From NCBI GenBank assembly GCA_009695095.1, contig SIBQ01000006.1:24490-88489 (forward strand): a stretch of DNA of 64,000 nt, read 5' to 3'. Made by a program: the position numbers and the translations under genes. The notes beneath the pieces were generated by a model that had not been told where the DNA came from, ran no database searches, and saw only the letters and a program-made list of their open reading frames with translations. The DNA is from Lacunisphaera sp. (GTDB lineage: Bacteria > Verrucomicrobiota > Verrucomicrobiia > Opitutales > Opitutaceae). Of this stretch, positions 48,198 through 57,023 are shown piece by piece; position 1 is the stretch's first letter, and each line of letters opens with the position of its first letter.

Positions 48198-49110
48198 ACT
48201 CGCATTCACCTGCGGGGACCCGGCCGGCATCGGTCCGGAGATCATCGCGGCCTGGCTTGCCGCCCATCCGGCGGAGGCGGGTAACGTGACCGTCATCGGA
48301 CCAGCCCACTGGCTGGATACCCTGCCCGCCGCCGCGGCAAAGCTGCCGGTGGGTCTCGCGGAGTTCACGGCCACGGCCGGAAAACCGGATGGGGAGGGCG
48401 CGCTGGTTGCTTGGGCCGCCTTGGAACGCGCCGCCTCGGGTTGCAAGTCCGGCGAGTTTTCCGGCGTGGTCACCGGACCGGTCAGCAAGGAACAACTCGC
48501 GAAGATTGGCTTCGCGTTTTCCGGGCAGACGGAATTTTTCGCGGCCCGCTGGGGCGGCGAGCCAATCATGGCTTTCTGTGGCGGCAAACTGCGACTGGTG
48601 CTCGCGACCAGGCACGTGCCCCTGCACCAGGTCGCCCGCTTGCTCGGGCCGCATCTGTTGCATCGTACGATCACAGCTGCGGACACGCTCGCGCGGATCG
48701 AGGGCATTGCCTGGCCGCGTATCGGGGTGTGCGGGCTCAATCCGCATGCCGGCGAGGGCGGGCTGCTCGGTTACGAGGAACGCGATCTGCTCAACCCAAC
48801 CCTCGACCACCTCCGCGCGGAGTTTCCCGGACTTTCGCTCTGCCAGCCGGGCGACACGCTCTTCGCGCGCGCGTTGCGCGGCGAGTTCGACGTCGTCATC
48901 GCGCTTTACCACGATCAGGGCCTGGCGCCGCTCAAGGTGATCGATTTTGACGAGGCGGTGAATCTCACCCTCGGTCTGCCGTTCGTCCGCACCAGCGCCG
49001 ACCATGGCACGGCCTTCGGACTCGCGGGGAAGGGGAAGGCCAGCCCGCGCAGCTTCACCAACGCCGTCATCGTGGCGCAGCGCTTGATAAAATCCCGTTC
49101 CGGGACATGA
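48187..49110 (+). CDS. pdxA: 4-hydroxythreonine-4-phosphate dehydrogenase PdxA
   Basis: A 307-residue NAD-dependent enzyme of pyridoxal-phosphate synthesis. It begins LAFTCGDPAGIGPEII, and the three metal-binding histidines are in TRHVPLHQVARLL, CGLNPHAGEGGLLG and ALYHDQGLAPLKV; DHGTAFGLAGKG follows near the C-terminus. The ATG at 48187 overlaps the lpxA end. PLP is needed by SufS and both aminotransferase-type enzymes of the window. Confidence 0.94.
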   Translation: MATKLAFTCGDPAGIGPEIIAAWLAAHPAEAGNVTVIGPAHWLDTLPAAAAKLPVGLAEFTATAGKPDGEGALVAWAALERAASGCKSGEFSGVVTGPVSKEQLAKIGFAFSGQTEFFAARWGGEPIMAFCGGKLRLVLATRHVPLHQVARLLGPHLLHRTITAADTLARIEGIAWPRIGVCGLNPHAGEGGLLGYEERDLLNPTLDHLRAEFPGLSLCQPGDTLFARALRGEFDVVIALYHDQGLAPLKVIDFDEAVNLTLGLPFVRTSADHGTAFGLAGKGKASPRSFTNAVIVAQRLIKSRSGT

Positions 49111-49493
49111 CTGTCGCCGTGTTTACTACCAGCACCACGCTTCCGGAAGGAGTGCGCGAGGGAAACGAAATCCTTGTGCGCCTGACCGCCGCCGCCGGGG
49201 CCAAGATCGCCGCGCTCATCGCGCGCGAGCAGCAGGGCGCTTACCTCCGCATCGCCATCACCGGAGGCGGCTGCAACGGCCTGAGCTACAAGCTAAAATT
49301 TGCGCCCGAGCCCCGCCGGGGCGACATCCTCGTCCGTTCCGCCGGCGTGCCGGTGGTGGTTGATCCCAAGACCGCCCTCTACCTGAAGGGTACGCTGCTC
49401 GATTACGCAGACAAGATGATCGCCGGCGGCTTCAAGTTCTCCAATCCCAACGCCAAGGCCAGTTGCTCGTGCGGCGAGAGTTTCAGCGTCTGA
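49107..49493 (+). CDS. erpA: A-type Fe-S carrier protein (ErpA/IscA/SufA family)
   Basis: A 128-residue A-type carrier that hands Fe-S clusters to target enzymes. The three conserved cysteines are in TGGGCNGLSYKL near residue 55 and CSCGESF near the C-terminus. The first twenty residues are an extension relative to typical ErpA. Overlaps the pdxA stop (ATGA). The family member (ErpA, IscA or SufA) cannot be fixed by sequence alone. Confidence 0.9.
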   Translation: MTVAVFTTSTTLPEGVREGNEILVRLTAAAGAKIAALIAREQQGAYLRIAITGGGCNGLSYKLKFAPEPRRGDILVRSAGVPVVVDPKTALYLKGTLLDYADKMIAGGFKFSNPNAKASCSCGESFSV

Positions 49494-49594
49494 TCCGGCC
49501 GATTTTTCTCTCTCAATAATTGGTGTTGTCATCACTACGGTTAGAGGCAAAAACAGCCCCCCGACCAACCGATCCAGCAATCCCTCCCTCCTGA

Positions 49595-50233
49595 ATGGCA
49601 CTTCCTTCCTCTTCGCCCGGCGGCCGCCCTCCGTATAACCGCGACAACCGTCGCAACAACGATCCCTTCGCCGCCATCCGCCGTAACATGCGGATCAAGT
49701 CGCCACAAGTCCGCGTCATCAGTCCTGAAGGCCGCCAACTGGGCATCTTGGATACGCAGAAGGCCATCGCACTCGCGATGCAGTTTAACCTCGATCTCGT
49801 CGAGGTCGCCGCCGCCGCCACGCCGCCGGTCTGCCGCATCATGGATTTTGGCAAATACGTCTACGAGGAGCAGAAGAAGCACGCCCACAGCAAGCCCGCC
49901 GCCGGCAAAATCAAGGAAATCGAATTCACCGTGCGCATCGAGCAGCACGACTTCATCACCAAGGTCCGCCACGCCGAGGAGTTCCTCGACCACGGCAACA
50001 AGGTGAAGCTCCGCCTCAAGTTCCGCGGCCGCGAGATGACCCACACCGAGATGGGCTTCGAGGTCATGAAGCGCGCACTCAAGGAGCTCGAGACCATGGG
50101 CCACCCCGACGCCCCGCCCAAACTGAACGGCAAGCAGATCAACGTCATGCTCTCGTCGCTGCCAGTCAACAAGCGCAAGCCCAAGTTCCACGTTCGCGAG
50201 CACGCCCCGGCTCCGCCGCCCGCCGCGGGCTGA
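49595..50233 (+). CDS. infC: Translation initiation factor IF-3
   Basis: A 212-residue factor that binds the 30S ribosomal subunit. The N-domain contains VRVISPEGRQLGILDTQKAIALAMQFNLDLVEVA and PPVCRIMDFGKYVYEEQK; the C-domain has KEIEFTVRIEQHDFITKVRHAEEFL and FRGREMTHTEMG. A 30-residue Arg/Pro/Asn-rich N-terminal extension is present when starting from the ATG at 49595. infC in many bacteria starts with a rare AUU; here an ATG is used. No L35/L20 genes follow, unlike the common order. Confidence 0.95.
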   Translation: MALPSSSPGGRPPYNRDNRRNNDPFAAIRRNMRIKSPQVRVISPEGRQLGILDTQKAIALAMQFNLDLVEVAAAATPPVCRIMDFGKYVYEEQKKHAHSKPAAGKIKEIEFTVRIEQHDFITKVRHAEEFLDHGNKVKLRLKFRGREMTHTEMGFEVMKRALKELETMGHPDAPPKLNGKQINVMLSSLPVNKRKPKFHVREHAPAPPPAAG

Positions 50234-50247
50234 ACGGCCCTGATGCC

Positions 50248-51372
50248 ATGGCGCGGCTCCCCGCACGCTGCCTGCTGTTTGCCTGCGCCACCCTGACGGC
50301 GTGCACCGCGCCTGCGCAGCCGGCCGCAGTCAAGCTAGCACTACCGGCGGTCAAGGCGGAGCCGACACGGGTTCGCGCTGCGCCCACGCGGCCCGCCCAG
50401 CTCTGGCCGTTCACCCGGCTCCGCGGCATCGACTATGTCTCGGTGCGTGATTTGGCCGCGCGCTTTGGTCTGAAGCCGGCCTGGTCGAAGCCCGATCAGG
50501 CAATGACCCTCGGCGATGCGCCCGGCGTCCGTTTCACTTTCGAGAACAACCAGCGGGATTTCTATTTAGACGGCCTCCGGGTATTCCTCGGCGAGCCGGT
50601 GCTCATCCATCGGGACAGTCTCTGGGTCAGCAAGCTCGACGTCATCAAGATTGTCGCACCGCTGTTCCAGCCGGCCGACCATCTGGCCTTTCTGCCGGCC
50701 GCACCGCCGCGGCTTATCGTGCTCGATCCCGGCCACGGCGGCACCGACCCCGGCACAGAAAACAAAAAACTCGGAGTGAACGAAAAGACCTTCACGCTGG
50801 ATGTGGCCTTCCGGCTGAAAAAACTTCTCGAGGCCGGCGGCTATCGCGTGCTGCTGACCCGGGACAAGGACCATCGCTTCTCCAATAGCCCCGCGATCGA
50901 CCTTCCGCTCCGCGCCGATTTTGCCAACAAGGCCGGTGCCGACCTGTTCGTCAGCATTCATTTCAACAACGCCCCGGAGGCCATTACCGGCGTCGAGACC
51001 TATGCCATCCCGGCGCAGTTCATGCCTTCCACCGCAGACACCAAACCCGACGACCTCACGGCCGCGGCGTTGCCGGGCAACCGGCAGGACTACGCCAACC
51101 TCTTGCTTGGCCACCAAATTCACCGCGCCATGCGCACGGGGCTCAAGACGCCCGATCGTGGCTACAAACGCGCGCGCTGGGCCGTCCTTTGCCTGCTCAG
51201 CTGTCCGGGCGTGCTCGTCGAGTGCGCCTACCTTTCCAACGACGCAGAGGCCCGGCGCGTCGCCACGCCGGAGTTCCGGCAGCAGATTGCCGAGGCGCTC
51301 GCCACGGGAGTGCAGAACTACGCCGCGACACTCGCAGCATTGCGTCCCGCTCCGCCCCTGGCTAACAAGTAA
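50248..51372 (+). CDS. N-acetylmuramoyl-L-alanine amidase (Amidase_3) lipoprotein
   Basis: A 374-residue cell-wall amidase. The signal ends in a lipobox (TLTAC), so it is probably lipid-anchored. A copper-amine-oxidase-like N-terminal domain (YVSVRDLAARFGLKPAWSK) precedes the catalytic domain, which has the zinc sites LDPGHGGTDPGTENKKLGVNEKTF (His and Glu) and DLFVSIHFNNAP (His), and the catalytic glutamate in GVLVECAYLSN. It cleaves the peptide side chain from muramic acid during cell separation. Confidence 0.92.
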   Translation: MARLPARCLLFACATLTACTAPAQPAAVKLALPAVKAEPTRVRAAPTRPAQLWPFTRLRGIDYVSVRDLAARFGLKPAWSKPDQAMTLGDAPGVRFTFENNQRDFYLDGLRVFLGEPVLIHRDSLWVSKLDVIKIVAPLFQPADHLAFLPAAPPRLIVLDPGHGGTDPGTENKKLGVNEKTFTLDVAFRLKKLLEAGGYRVLLTRDKDHRFSNSPAIDLPLRADFANKAGADLFVSIHFNNAPEAITGVETYAIPAQFMPSTADTKPDDLTAAALPGNRQDYANLLLGHQIHRAMRTGLKTPDRGYKRARWAVLCLLSCPGVLVECAYLSNDAEARRVATPEFRQQIAEALATGVQNYAATLAALRPAPPLANK

Positions 51373-51381
51373 ACCTCTCCC

Positions 51382-52431
51382 TTGAAAACACCGCCGTCCC
51401 CCCGTCGCTTCCTTTTGCCCTTCGCCCTGCTCGCCGCCGTTACGGTTCAGGGTTGGGATTACGATGGCCACCGCATGGTCAACCAGCTGGCGCTCACCGC
51501 ACTGCCGGCGGACTTTCCGGCCTTCGTGCGCGAGCCGGCCAACGCCGAGCGCGTTGCGTTCCTTGGGGGTGAGCCCGACCGCTGGCGCAATGTGCCGGAT
51601 CTGATCATGAAACAGTCGGGCGGCAGCTGGACCGACCACTTCTGCGACCTAGAGCAAATACCGGACGCCGGACTCGATCTGGCGAAGGTGTCCTCCTTCC
51701 GCTACGATTTCATCCTGCAATTCGCCGCCGGCCGCGCGACGCATCTGGAAAATTATCGGATGATCGATCCGGCGGAAAACGCCGATCACACGCGCGAGTG
51801 GCCCGGCTTTGCGCCGTGGGCCATCACCGAGTATTACGCCAGGCTGAAGTCAGGCTTCTCCTACCTGAAGGTTCTCGAGGAGTTGGGCACAGCCGAGGAG
51901 GTCGCCAACGCGCGGGCCAACATCATCTACATCATGGGCGTGATGGGCCACTATGTCGGCGATTGTGCGCAGCCGCTGCACACCACGGTGCACCACAACG
52001 GCTGGGTGGGGGCCAACCCGAATGGCTACACCGTGTGGTCGGGTTTCCACAGCTGGATCGACGGCGGCTTCGTCGCCAAGGCCGGGATCAAGCTGGTGGA
52101 CGTTGCGCCGCGGGTCGTGCCGGCCCAGCCGATTGCCTTGGCAACCCAACCGGACGGCCGCGAACCGATGTTTGTCGCGATCATGAACTACCTCATCGAG
52201 CAGAACAAGCTCGTCGAGCCGCTCTACGCCTTGGAGAAGAAGGCCGTGTTCAAGGCCGACGTAGCCGCGAGCAGCTTCGAGGCGCAGGAATTCATCAAGG
52301 CCCGTTTTCTGACCGGCGGTGAAATGCTCGCTCGCATCTGGGTGACGGCCTGGAAAAATGCCGTCCCCGACACCTACCTGCGCGCCTCGCTGATTAAGCG
52401 GCAGACAGCGGTCGCGCCTGCCGCCAAATAA
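51382..52431 (+). CDS. S1/P1-family zinc nuclease, exported
   Basis: A 349-residue exported enzyme. The signal peptide ends before tryptophan (VTVQG then WDYDGHRMVN); an N-terminal tryptophan is a zinc ligand in this family. Further ligands are in WTDHFCDLE, HYVGDCAQPLHTTVHHNGW and GFHSWIDGGF. These tri-zinc enzymes cut single-stranded nucleic acids and remove 3' phosphates. It starts with TTG, 9 bp after the amidase stop, so the two are likely co-transcribed. Confidence 0.88.
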   Translation: MKTPPSPRRFLLPFALLAAVTVQGWDYDGHRMVNQLALTALPADFPAFVREPANAERVAFLGGEPDRWRNVPDLIMKQSGGSWTDHFCDLEQIPDAGLDLAKVSSFRYDFILQFAAGRATHLENYRMIDPAENADHTREWPGFAPWAITEYYARLKSGFSYLKVLEELGTAEEVANARANIIYIMGVMGHYVGDCAQPLHTTVHHNGWVGANPNGYTVWSGFHSWIDGGFVAKAGIKLVDVAPRVVPAQPIALATQPDGREPMFVAIMNYLIEQNKLVEPLYALEKKAVFKADVAASSFEAQEFIKARFLTGGEMLARIWVTAWKNAVPDTYLRASLIKRQTAVAPAAK

Positions 52432-52471
52432 GTTCCCGCACGGCTTTATCTGGTCCGTGTCCGACACGGAT

Positions 52472-52810
52472 TCATGCCTGGGTGGGGCGGTAATGGATGA
52501 CGCGCAACTTCTCCAGCGTCACTAGGCCGCCGCCCATCATGGCGTCAAGCACGGGCAGGAAGGAATTGATCTTTTCCTCGCTGTCCACGATCTCGATCAC
52601 CAGCGGAAGATCCATGGACAGCCGCAGGATCTTGCTAGTATGAATGCGACTGCTGGCGCCGAAGCCCATGGCGCCGCGCATCACCGTGGCACCGGCGAGG
52701 TGCAGTTCACGTGCTTTGAGCACGATGACCTCATGCAATGGTTTGCCGTCATGGCGGTCGGATTCGCCGATGAATATGCGCAACAGGAATGAATCGGTGG
52801 GGATTTGCAT
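52472..52810 (-). CDS. DUF190 family protein, fluoride operon
   Basis: A 112-residue GlnB-like small protein of the DUF190 family: FLLRIFIGESDRHDGKPLHEVIVLKARELHLAGATVMRGAMGFG followed by PLVIEIVDSEEKINSFLPVLDAMM. The ATG at 52810 is the natural start; the longer frame lies over crcB. DUF190 genes are often next to crcB. It starts 2 bases after the crcB stop, in the same riboswitch-controlled transcript, and may regulate the exporter. Confidence 0.9.
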   Translation of the reverse strand: MQIPTDSFLLRIFIGESDRHDGKPLHEVIVLKARELHLAGATVMRGAMGFGASSRIHTSKILRLSMDLPLVIEIVDSEEKINSFLPVLDAMMGGGLVTLEKLRVIHYRPTQA

Positions 52811-52812
52811 GC

Positions 52813-53211
52813 TTAGATACCTCGTTGAGTGTTGAGATAGGCGGCCAGCAGATGCCCGAGCCAGACAGCGATCAGGCAGGTCAAGACCGAGCCGATAATG
52901 TTGCCCCCGGCCTGCCACCACTGGCCTTCGCGGGCCAGGCTGAGGGTTTGCAGGCTGAAGGCGGAAAAGGTCGTGTAGCCGCCACACAGGCCGAATATGA
53001 CAAACTGCCGGGTGTAACTGCTGGCAAACACTCGGCCTTCGGGTCCGGTCAGCGTCACAAAAAAGCCGATTACGAACGATCCGGTGACGTTAATGACCAG
53101 TGTTCCCCAAGGAAAAGTTTCGCCGATACGGGCGGCGGTCACACCGGAAAGCCAGAAGCGTGCCATGCTGCCCAGCGCACCGCCCAAGCTGACCAAAAAA
53201 TAAATCATCAT
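52813..53211 (-). CDS. crcB: Fluoride exporter CrcB/Fluc
   Basis: A 132-residue dual-topology channel with four hydrophobic helices. Signatures are LVSLGGALGSMARFWLSG, FPWGTLVINVTGSFVIGFFVTL and FGLCGGYTTFSAFSLQTL (the Asn, Phe and Thr residues line the fluoride path). ATG at 53211 or 53208. A fluoride riboswitch lies immediately upstream, which fits its role in fluoride resistance. Confidence 0.95.
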   Translation of the reverse strand: MMIYFLVSLGGALGSMARFWLSGVTAARIGETFPWGTLVINVTGSFVIGFFVTLTGPEGRVFASSYTRQFVIFGLCGGYTTFSAFSLQTLSLAREGQWWQAGGNIIGSVLTCLIAVWLGHLLAAYLNTQRGI

Positions 53212-53234
53212 GATGAACTGCAGGAATGAGAAGT

Positions 53235-53305
53235 TGCCCAGGAGTCATCAGCCGGCGACATGCAGGCGGTTTACCTTGCGGGGAGGCGGAATCCATCGCC
53301 GATGG
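53235..53305 (-). promoter_or_regulatory. Fluoride riboswitch (crcB motif)
   Basis: On the minus strand, GGCGATGGATTCCGCCTCC at 53300-53282 is followed by AAACCGCC and then GCTGATGACTCCTGG ending near 53238. This is the crcB RNA consensus: GGnGATGG, AACCGCC pseudoknot partner and CTGATGACTCCT. It ends about 25 bases before the crcB ATG, suggesting control of translation or of a short terminator when fluoride binds. Confidence 0.94.
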
Positions 53306-53403
53306 CAGCAAAGGGGCATGCCCCCGGGGTTGGCAAGCACGCTTCACCGTGTTCAGTGAAACCGTGCTCGAAATGCGTGGTCACTGCGGGCAGCTTCACT
53401 CCG

Positions 53404-55071
53404 GTGACTTTTACGAAAACAATCAAGTGGAGCCTCCCGGTCCTGGCCCTCGGACAGTCGTTGGCAGCGGCGGACCTGTCAGCCGTCGGCCCGGCGAAGG
53501 CTCATGACCTTGCGGCGCGCGTCGTCATCCTTGCCAACGCCCGGTCGCTCGACTCGATCCGGCTCGCCGAGTTCTACGCGGAGAAGCGCGGGGTGCCCGC
53601 GGCCAACATCGTGACCCTGCCGCTGCCCGAGGCGGAGAGCATCACGTGGCGCGAGTTCATCGACCAGGTTTACCAGCCGGTGCAGGACGAGCTGTATCGC
53701 CGTGGCTGGATTGAGGGCATGGCCACGAGCCTGCTTGACCGGCTGGGCCGCAAACGTTACGCCCTATACGGCCCCGGCTGTCCTACCTCGTCGTCTGCCG
53801 TGGCGTGCCGTTGCGGATCTACAACGACCCCGCGCTGCTCGGCGAGCCGGCCGCAAGGAAAGTCGCCGATCAGTTCAACAAGAACGAGGCCGCGGTGGAC
53901 GCGGAGCTGAGCCTGCTGGCCCAGAGCGGCTACGCGATCACGGCGATGATCGCAACCCGCTGTTCGCCAACGAACGCCTGTCCTCCCTCGACACTGAGAT
54001 GGTGGTGAAGGTCTCGCGGCTCGATGGGCCCACTTGGGAAAGCGCGCGCCGGCTCGTCACCTCGGCGCTGGAAGGGGAGCGAACGGGCCTGCTCGGGCGC
54101 TACTACGTCGACCTCAAGGGCCCTCATCCGGACGGCGAACAGTGGCTCGAATCGGTGCAGACCCAGTTGCAGGACCTCGGCTTCGACGGCGATGTCGGGG
54201 ACACGGGGGGAACCTTTGATCCCGCCGGGCGCTTTGATGCGCTCATGCTCTACTTCGGCTGGTATCGCGGCGACCTCAGCGGGGCGTTTTCGGCCCTGGG
54301 TTTCACTTTCCCGGCCGGAGCCGTCGCGCTGCACATCCACAGTTTCTCGGCGCACACGCTCCACTCGGAATCCTCGGGATGGTGCGGACCGCTGGTGGCG
54401 CGCGGGGTGGCCGCGACGGTGGGCAATGTGTTTGAACCCTATCTGCAGCTCACGCTCCGGCCGAACCTCCTGCTGCGCGCCTTGAGCCAGGGCAAGACCT
54501 TTGGTGATGCCGTCTATTATGCCTTGCCGGCGCTGAGCTGGCAGGCCGTGGCCCTCGGTGACCCGCTTTACCGCCCATTCAAGGTTACATTGGAGGAGCA
54601 GGAACGGTCGGCTGACCGGCTGCCGCCGGCGTTCGCGCCCTACGCCGTCATCCGTCGCGCCAATCTGCTGCTGCACAAGGGGCAGAAACTGAGGCGCTGG
54701 CCGTGCTGCGGGCGGGGATGAGGCAGCAGCCGAGCCTGGCGCTGGGACTCTCGCTTGCGAAAATGGCGCTGGCAGGAGACGACTCCAAGGCCGCGATGAT
54801 TGCGCTCGGGTTTGCGCCCTTGCTGAAGCAATTCCGACCGGAGGACTGGCCGCTGGCGCGCGAGGCCGCCGCACTGCTCGCCGCCCAGGGCGCGCGCCCG
54901 GCCGCCCTGCAGGTTTATACGACGCTGGCCCGGGCGAAAGCGCCGACCCCCGACGCCTACAAGGCGCTGCTCACAGAGGCGCGCAACACCGCCGATGCGG
55001 CGGGCGACCTGCCGCTCTCGCTCGATTTCGGCCGGCAGCTCAACGACCTGAATATGGTGCCGGCAAATTAA
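53404..55071 (+). pseudogene. TIGR03790 family protein with three single-base deletions
   Basis: A signal peptide (VTFTKTIKWSLPVLALGQSLAAA) starts at the GTG at 53404. The frame then shifts at about 53770 (before LSYLVVCRGVPLRIYNDPALL), near 53940 (before NPLFANERLSSLDTEM) and near 54690 (before LRAGMRQQPSLALGL); each shift equals one missing base. Joined, the pieces form a protein of about 555 residues of the TIGR03790 type (ARVVILANARSLDSIRLAEFYAEKRGVPAANIV, GFTFPAGAVALHIHSFSAHTLH) with TPR-like helices at the end. Members are exported proteins of unknown function. It is not functional as read. Confidence 0.8.
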
Positions 55072-55087
55072 CCCTTGCGGCGGGAGG

Positions 55088-55741
55088 TCAGAGCTTCTCG
55101 ACAATCTTGTCGGCCAGCCCATAGGCGATGGCTTCCTCGGCGTTCAGGTAGAAGTCGCGGTCGGAGTCCTTCGCGACCTTGTCCAGGGACTGGCCCGAGG
55201 CTGTGGCGAGGATTTGGTTCAATTCGATGCGCAGCTTCTCCATTTCCTTGGCCTGAATGTTGATGTCCGAGGCGGGACCGACCATCCGGCCGGTGATCAG
55301 GGGCTGGTGTATAAGCACTCGCGCGTGCGGGAAAATCAGGCGGCGGCCTTTCTTCGCCGCGCAGAGCAGGATCGAGCCCATCGAGGCGGCCATGCCGGTG
55401 ACCACGATCGTGACGGGCGACGTGATAAGCTTGATGGTGTCGTAAACCGCCATGCCGGCCGTGATGGAGCCACCGGGCGTGTTCATGTAGAAGGTGATCT
55501 CCTTGCCCGGCCCCGTGGTCTCAAGGTAAAGCAGTTTTTCGGTCAGATCCTTCGCGGTCACGTCGGTCACTTCGCCCCACAGGAAAATCTTCCGCTGCTC
55601 CAGGAATTTTTTCTGGATCATGGCGCCGACCGGCGTGGGAGTGGGTTTGGCGGCGGTCTCCTCGTGCTCGTCCTCTTCTTCATCATCGAGGCAGGGCGTG
55701 ACCGGATTCTGGTATTTGCGGGTGAGATTGTGGGCGGACAT
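55088..55741 (-). CDS. clpP: ATP-dependent Clp protease proteolytic subunit
   Basis: A 217-residue serine protease of the Clp complex. Catalytic residues are visible: Ser in GMAASMGSILLCAA, His in HARVLIHQP and Asp in KDSDRDFYL. A 30-residue acidic N-terminal part (LDDEEEDEHEETAAK) precedes the core and is longer than usual. The ATG at 55741 is chosen; the open frame extends upstream to 56005 without family likeness. A ClpX or ClpA partner is not in the window. Confidence 0.92.
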   Translation of the reverse strand: MSAHNLTRKYQNPVTPCLDDEEEDEHEETAAKPTPTPVGAMIQKKFLEQRKIFLWGEVTDVTAKDLTEKLLYLETTGPGKEITFYMNTPGGSITAGMAVYDTIKLITSPVTIVVTGMAASMGSILLCAAKKGRRLIFPHARVLIHQPLITGRMVGPASDINIQAKEMEKLRIELNQILATASGQSLDKVAKDSDRDFYLNAEEAIAYGLADKIVEKL

Positions 55742-55834
55742 AGCGTCGAAACGTGTACCGCCCGGACGGTTTTGCGAGTAATTTTTGCTCACCGGGGTTG
55801 CCTCCGCCCCGCCGGTCTGCCAGCCTTTCCATCC

Positions 55835-56332
55835 GTGAAGACCCGTGTGCAACGCCTTTCCGGCCAGATTGTTGACCTGCAGCGGCGGCGGATCTTTCCC
55901 GGGGTGGTGGAGTGGAACGGCGGGCGGATCCGGCGCATCGCGTTTGATCCTAGCGTGCGCGGCAAGCGCTATATCGCGCCCGGGTTCGTGGATGCGCATA
56001 TTCACATCGAGAGCTCCCTGCTACCGCCCGCGGAGTTCGCCCGCTGGTCCGTCGTCCACGGCATCGTGGCGACCGTGTCCGACCCGCACGAGATCGCCAA
56101 CGTCCTCGGCGTCGCCGGCGTGGACTACATGATCCGCGACGGCCGGCGCACGCCGTTCAAGTTCAACTTCGGCGCCCCCTCCTGCGTGCCCGCCACCACG
56201 TTCGAGACGGCCGGTGCCAGACTCGACGCGAAGGCCGTGGCCCGGCTGCTGGCCCGGCCGGTCGCAGCGATGACACCGTCGGGCATCACCTGGCAGGCGG
56301 CGACGATATCGGTGGCGAATGATCAAGATTAA
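55835..56332 (+). pseudogene. ade: Adenine deaminase, truncated
   Basis: A GTG at 55835 starts a 165-residue fragment: SGQIVDLQRRRIFPGVVEWNGGRI, then RYIAPGFVDAHIHIESSLLPPAEFARWSVVHGIVATVSDPHEIANVLGVAGVDYMI. This is the N-terminal third of Ade-type adenine deaminases (normally about 560-600 residues), including the HIH metal ligands. The resemblance stops near LLARP, followed by a short unrelated tail. The remainder of the gene is absent downstream, where sufT lies on the other strand. Non-functional remnant of purine salvage. Confidence 0.85.
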
Positions 56333-56379
56333 AAGCTGAACTCGTGCTGTCGAGTGCACGCGAACTATGGGAAACTGTC

Positions 56380-56928
56380 TCAAATCAAGCCCAACTTCAT
56401 TTTTCCTTCTTCAGAAATCATGCTCTGATTCCAAGGTGGATCCCAGGTGATGCGGACGTCGGCATCGGCGACACCGGGAACGAGGAGAATCTTGCCCTTG
56501 GCGTCCTCGGCGATGGCCGGGCCCATGCCGCAGCCGGGCGCGGTAAGGGTCATGTCAATATTCACCTTGAAGCCGCCCTCGTCCTGCTTGGCGACGGCCA
56601 TGTTATAGACGAGGCCGAGGTCGACGATGTTGACGGGGATCTCCGGGTCGAAAACCTTGCGCATCTGGTCCCAGATGGCCTGGGGATCGGGCGCGCCGCC
56701 GGCCAGCGTGGCCGCCGTAACCGTCTGCACCGCGACGGTCTCGCCGATCGCATCGGCATCCTTGCCGTCGATCCGGAAGAGCCCGGTCGAGGTCTGCACC
56801 GTATAGCTGCCACCCAGCACCTGATGGATGAAAACGGAGTCGCCAGCGAAAAGCGTCTGCTTGTCGCCGCTGGGGATCTGGGTGACGGTGACCTCGCGGG
56901 TCAGGATGCGGTCGCGTTTGTCAGTCAT
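56380..56928 (-). CDS. sufT: Fe-S cluster assembly protein SufT (DUF59)
   Basis: A 182-residue protein with an N-terminal part particular to SufT ([36 protein letters not shown]) and a C-terminal MIP18/DUF59 domain ([36 protein letters not shown]). The cysteine in PGCGMG is conserved. Last gene of the fur-sufC-sufB-sufD-sufT order. It likely helps mature Fe-S proteins. Confidence 0.9.
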   Translation of the reverse strand: MTDKRDRILTREVTVTQIPSGDKQTLFAGDSVFIHQVLGGSYTVQTSTGLFRIDGKDADAIGETVAVQTVTAATLAGGAPDPQAIWDQMRKVFDPEIPVNIVDLGLVYNMAVAKQDEGGFKVNIDMTLTAPGCGMGPAIAEDAKGKILLVPGVADADVRITWDPPWNQSMISEEGKMKLGLI

Positions 56929-56949
56929 GGAAGAAAGGGAAGAGTTTTT

Positions 56950-57018
56950 ACCGCGAATTGCACGGATAATACACGGATGAGACAGAAGCTATCCGTGTTC
57001 ATCCGTGTGATCCGCGGA
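56950..57018. repeat. Palindromic intergenic repeat between sufD and sufT
   Basis: ACCGCGAATTGCACGGATAA and ACACGGATGAG are complementary to CTATCCGTGTTCATCCGTGT and GATCCGCGG about 30 bases on. A complete member of the palindromic gene-junction family. Confidence 0.8.
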
Positions 57019-57023
57019 AAATT

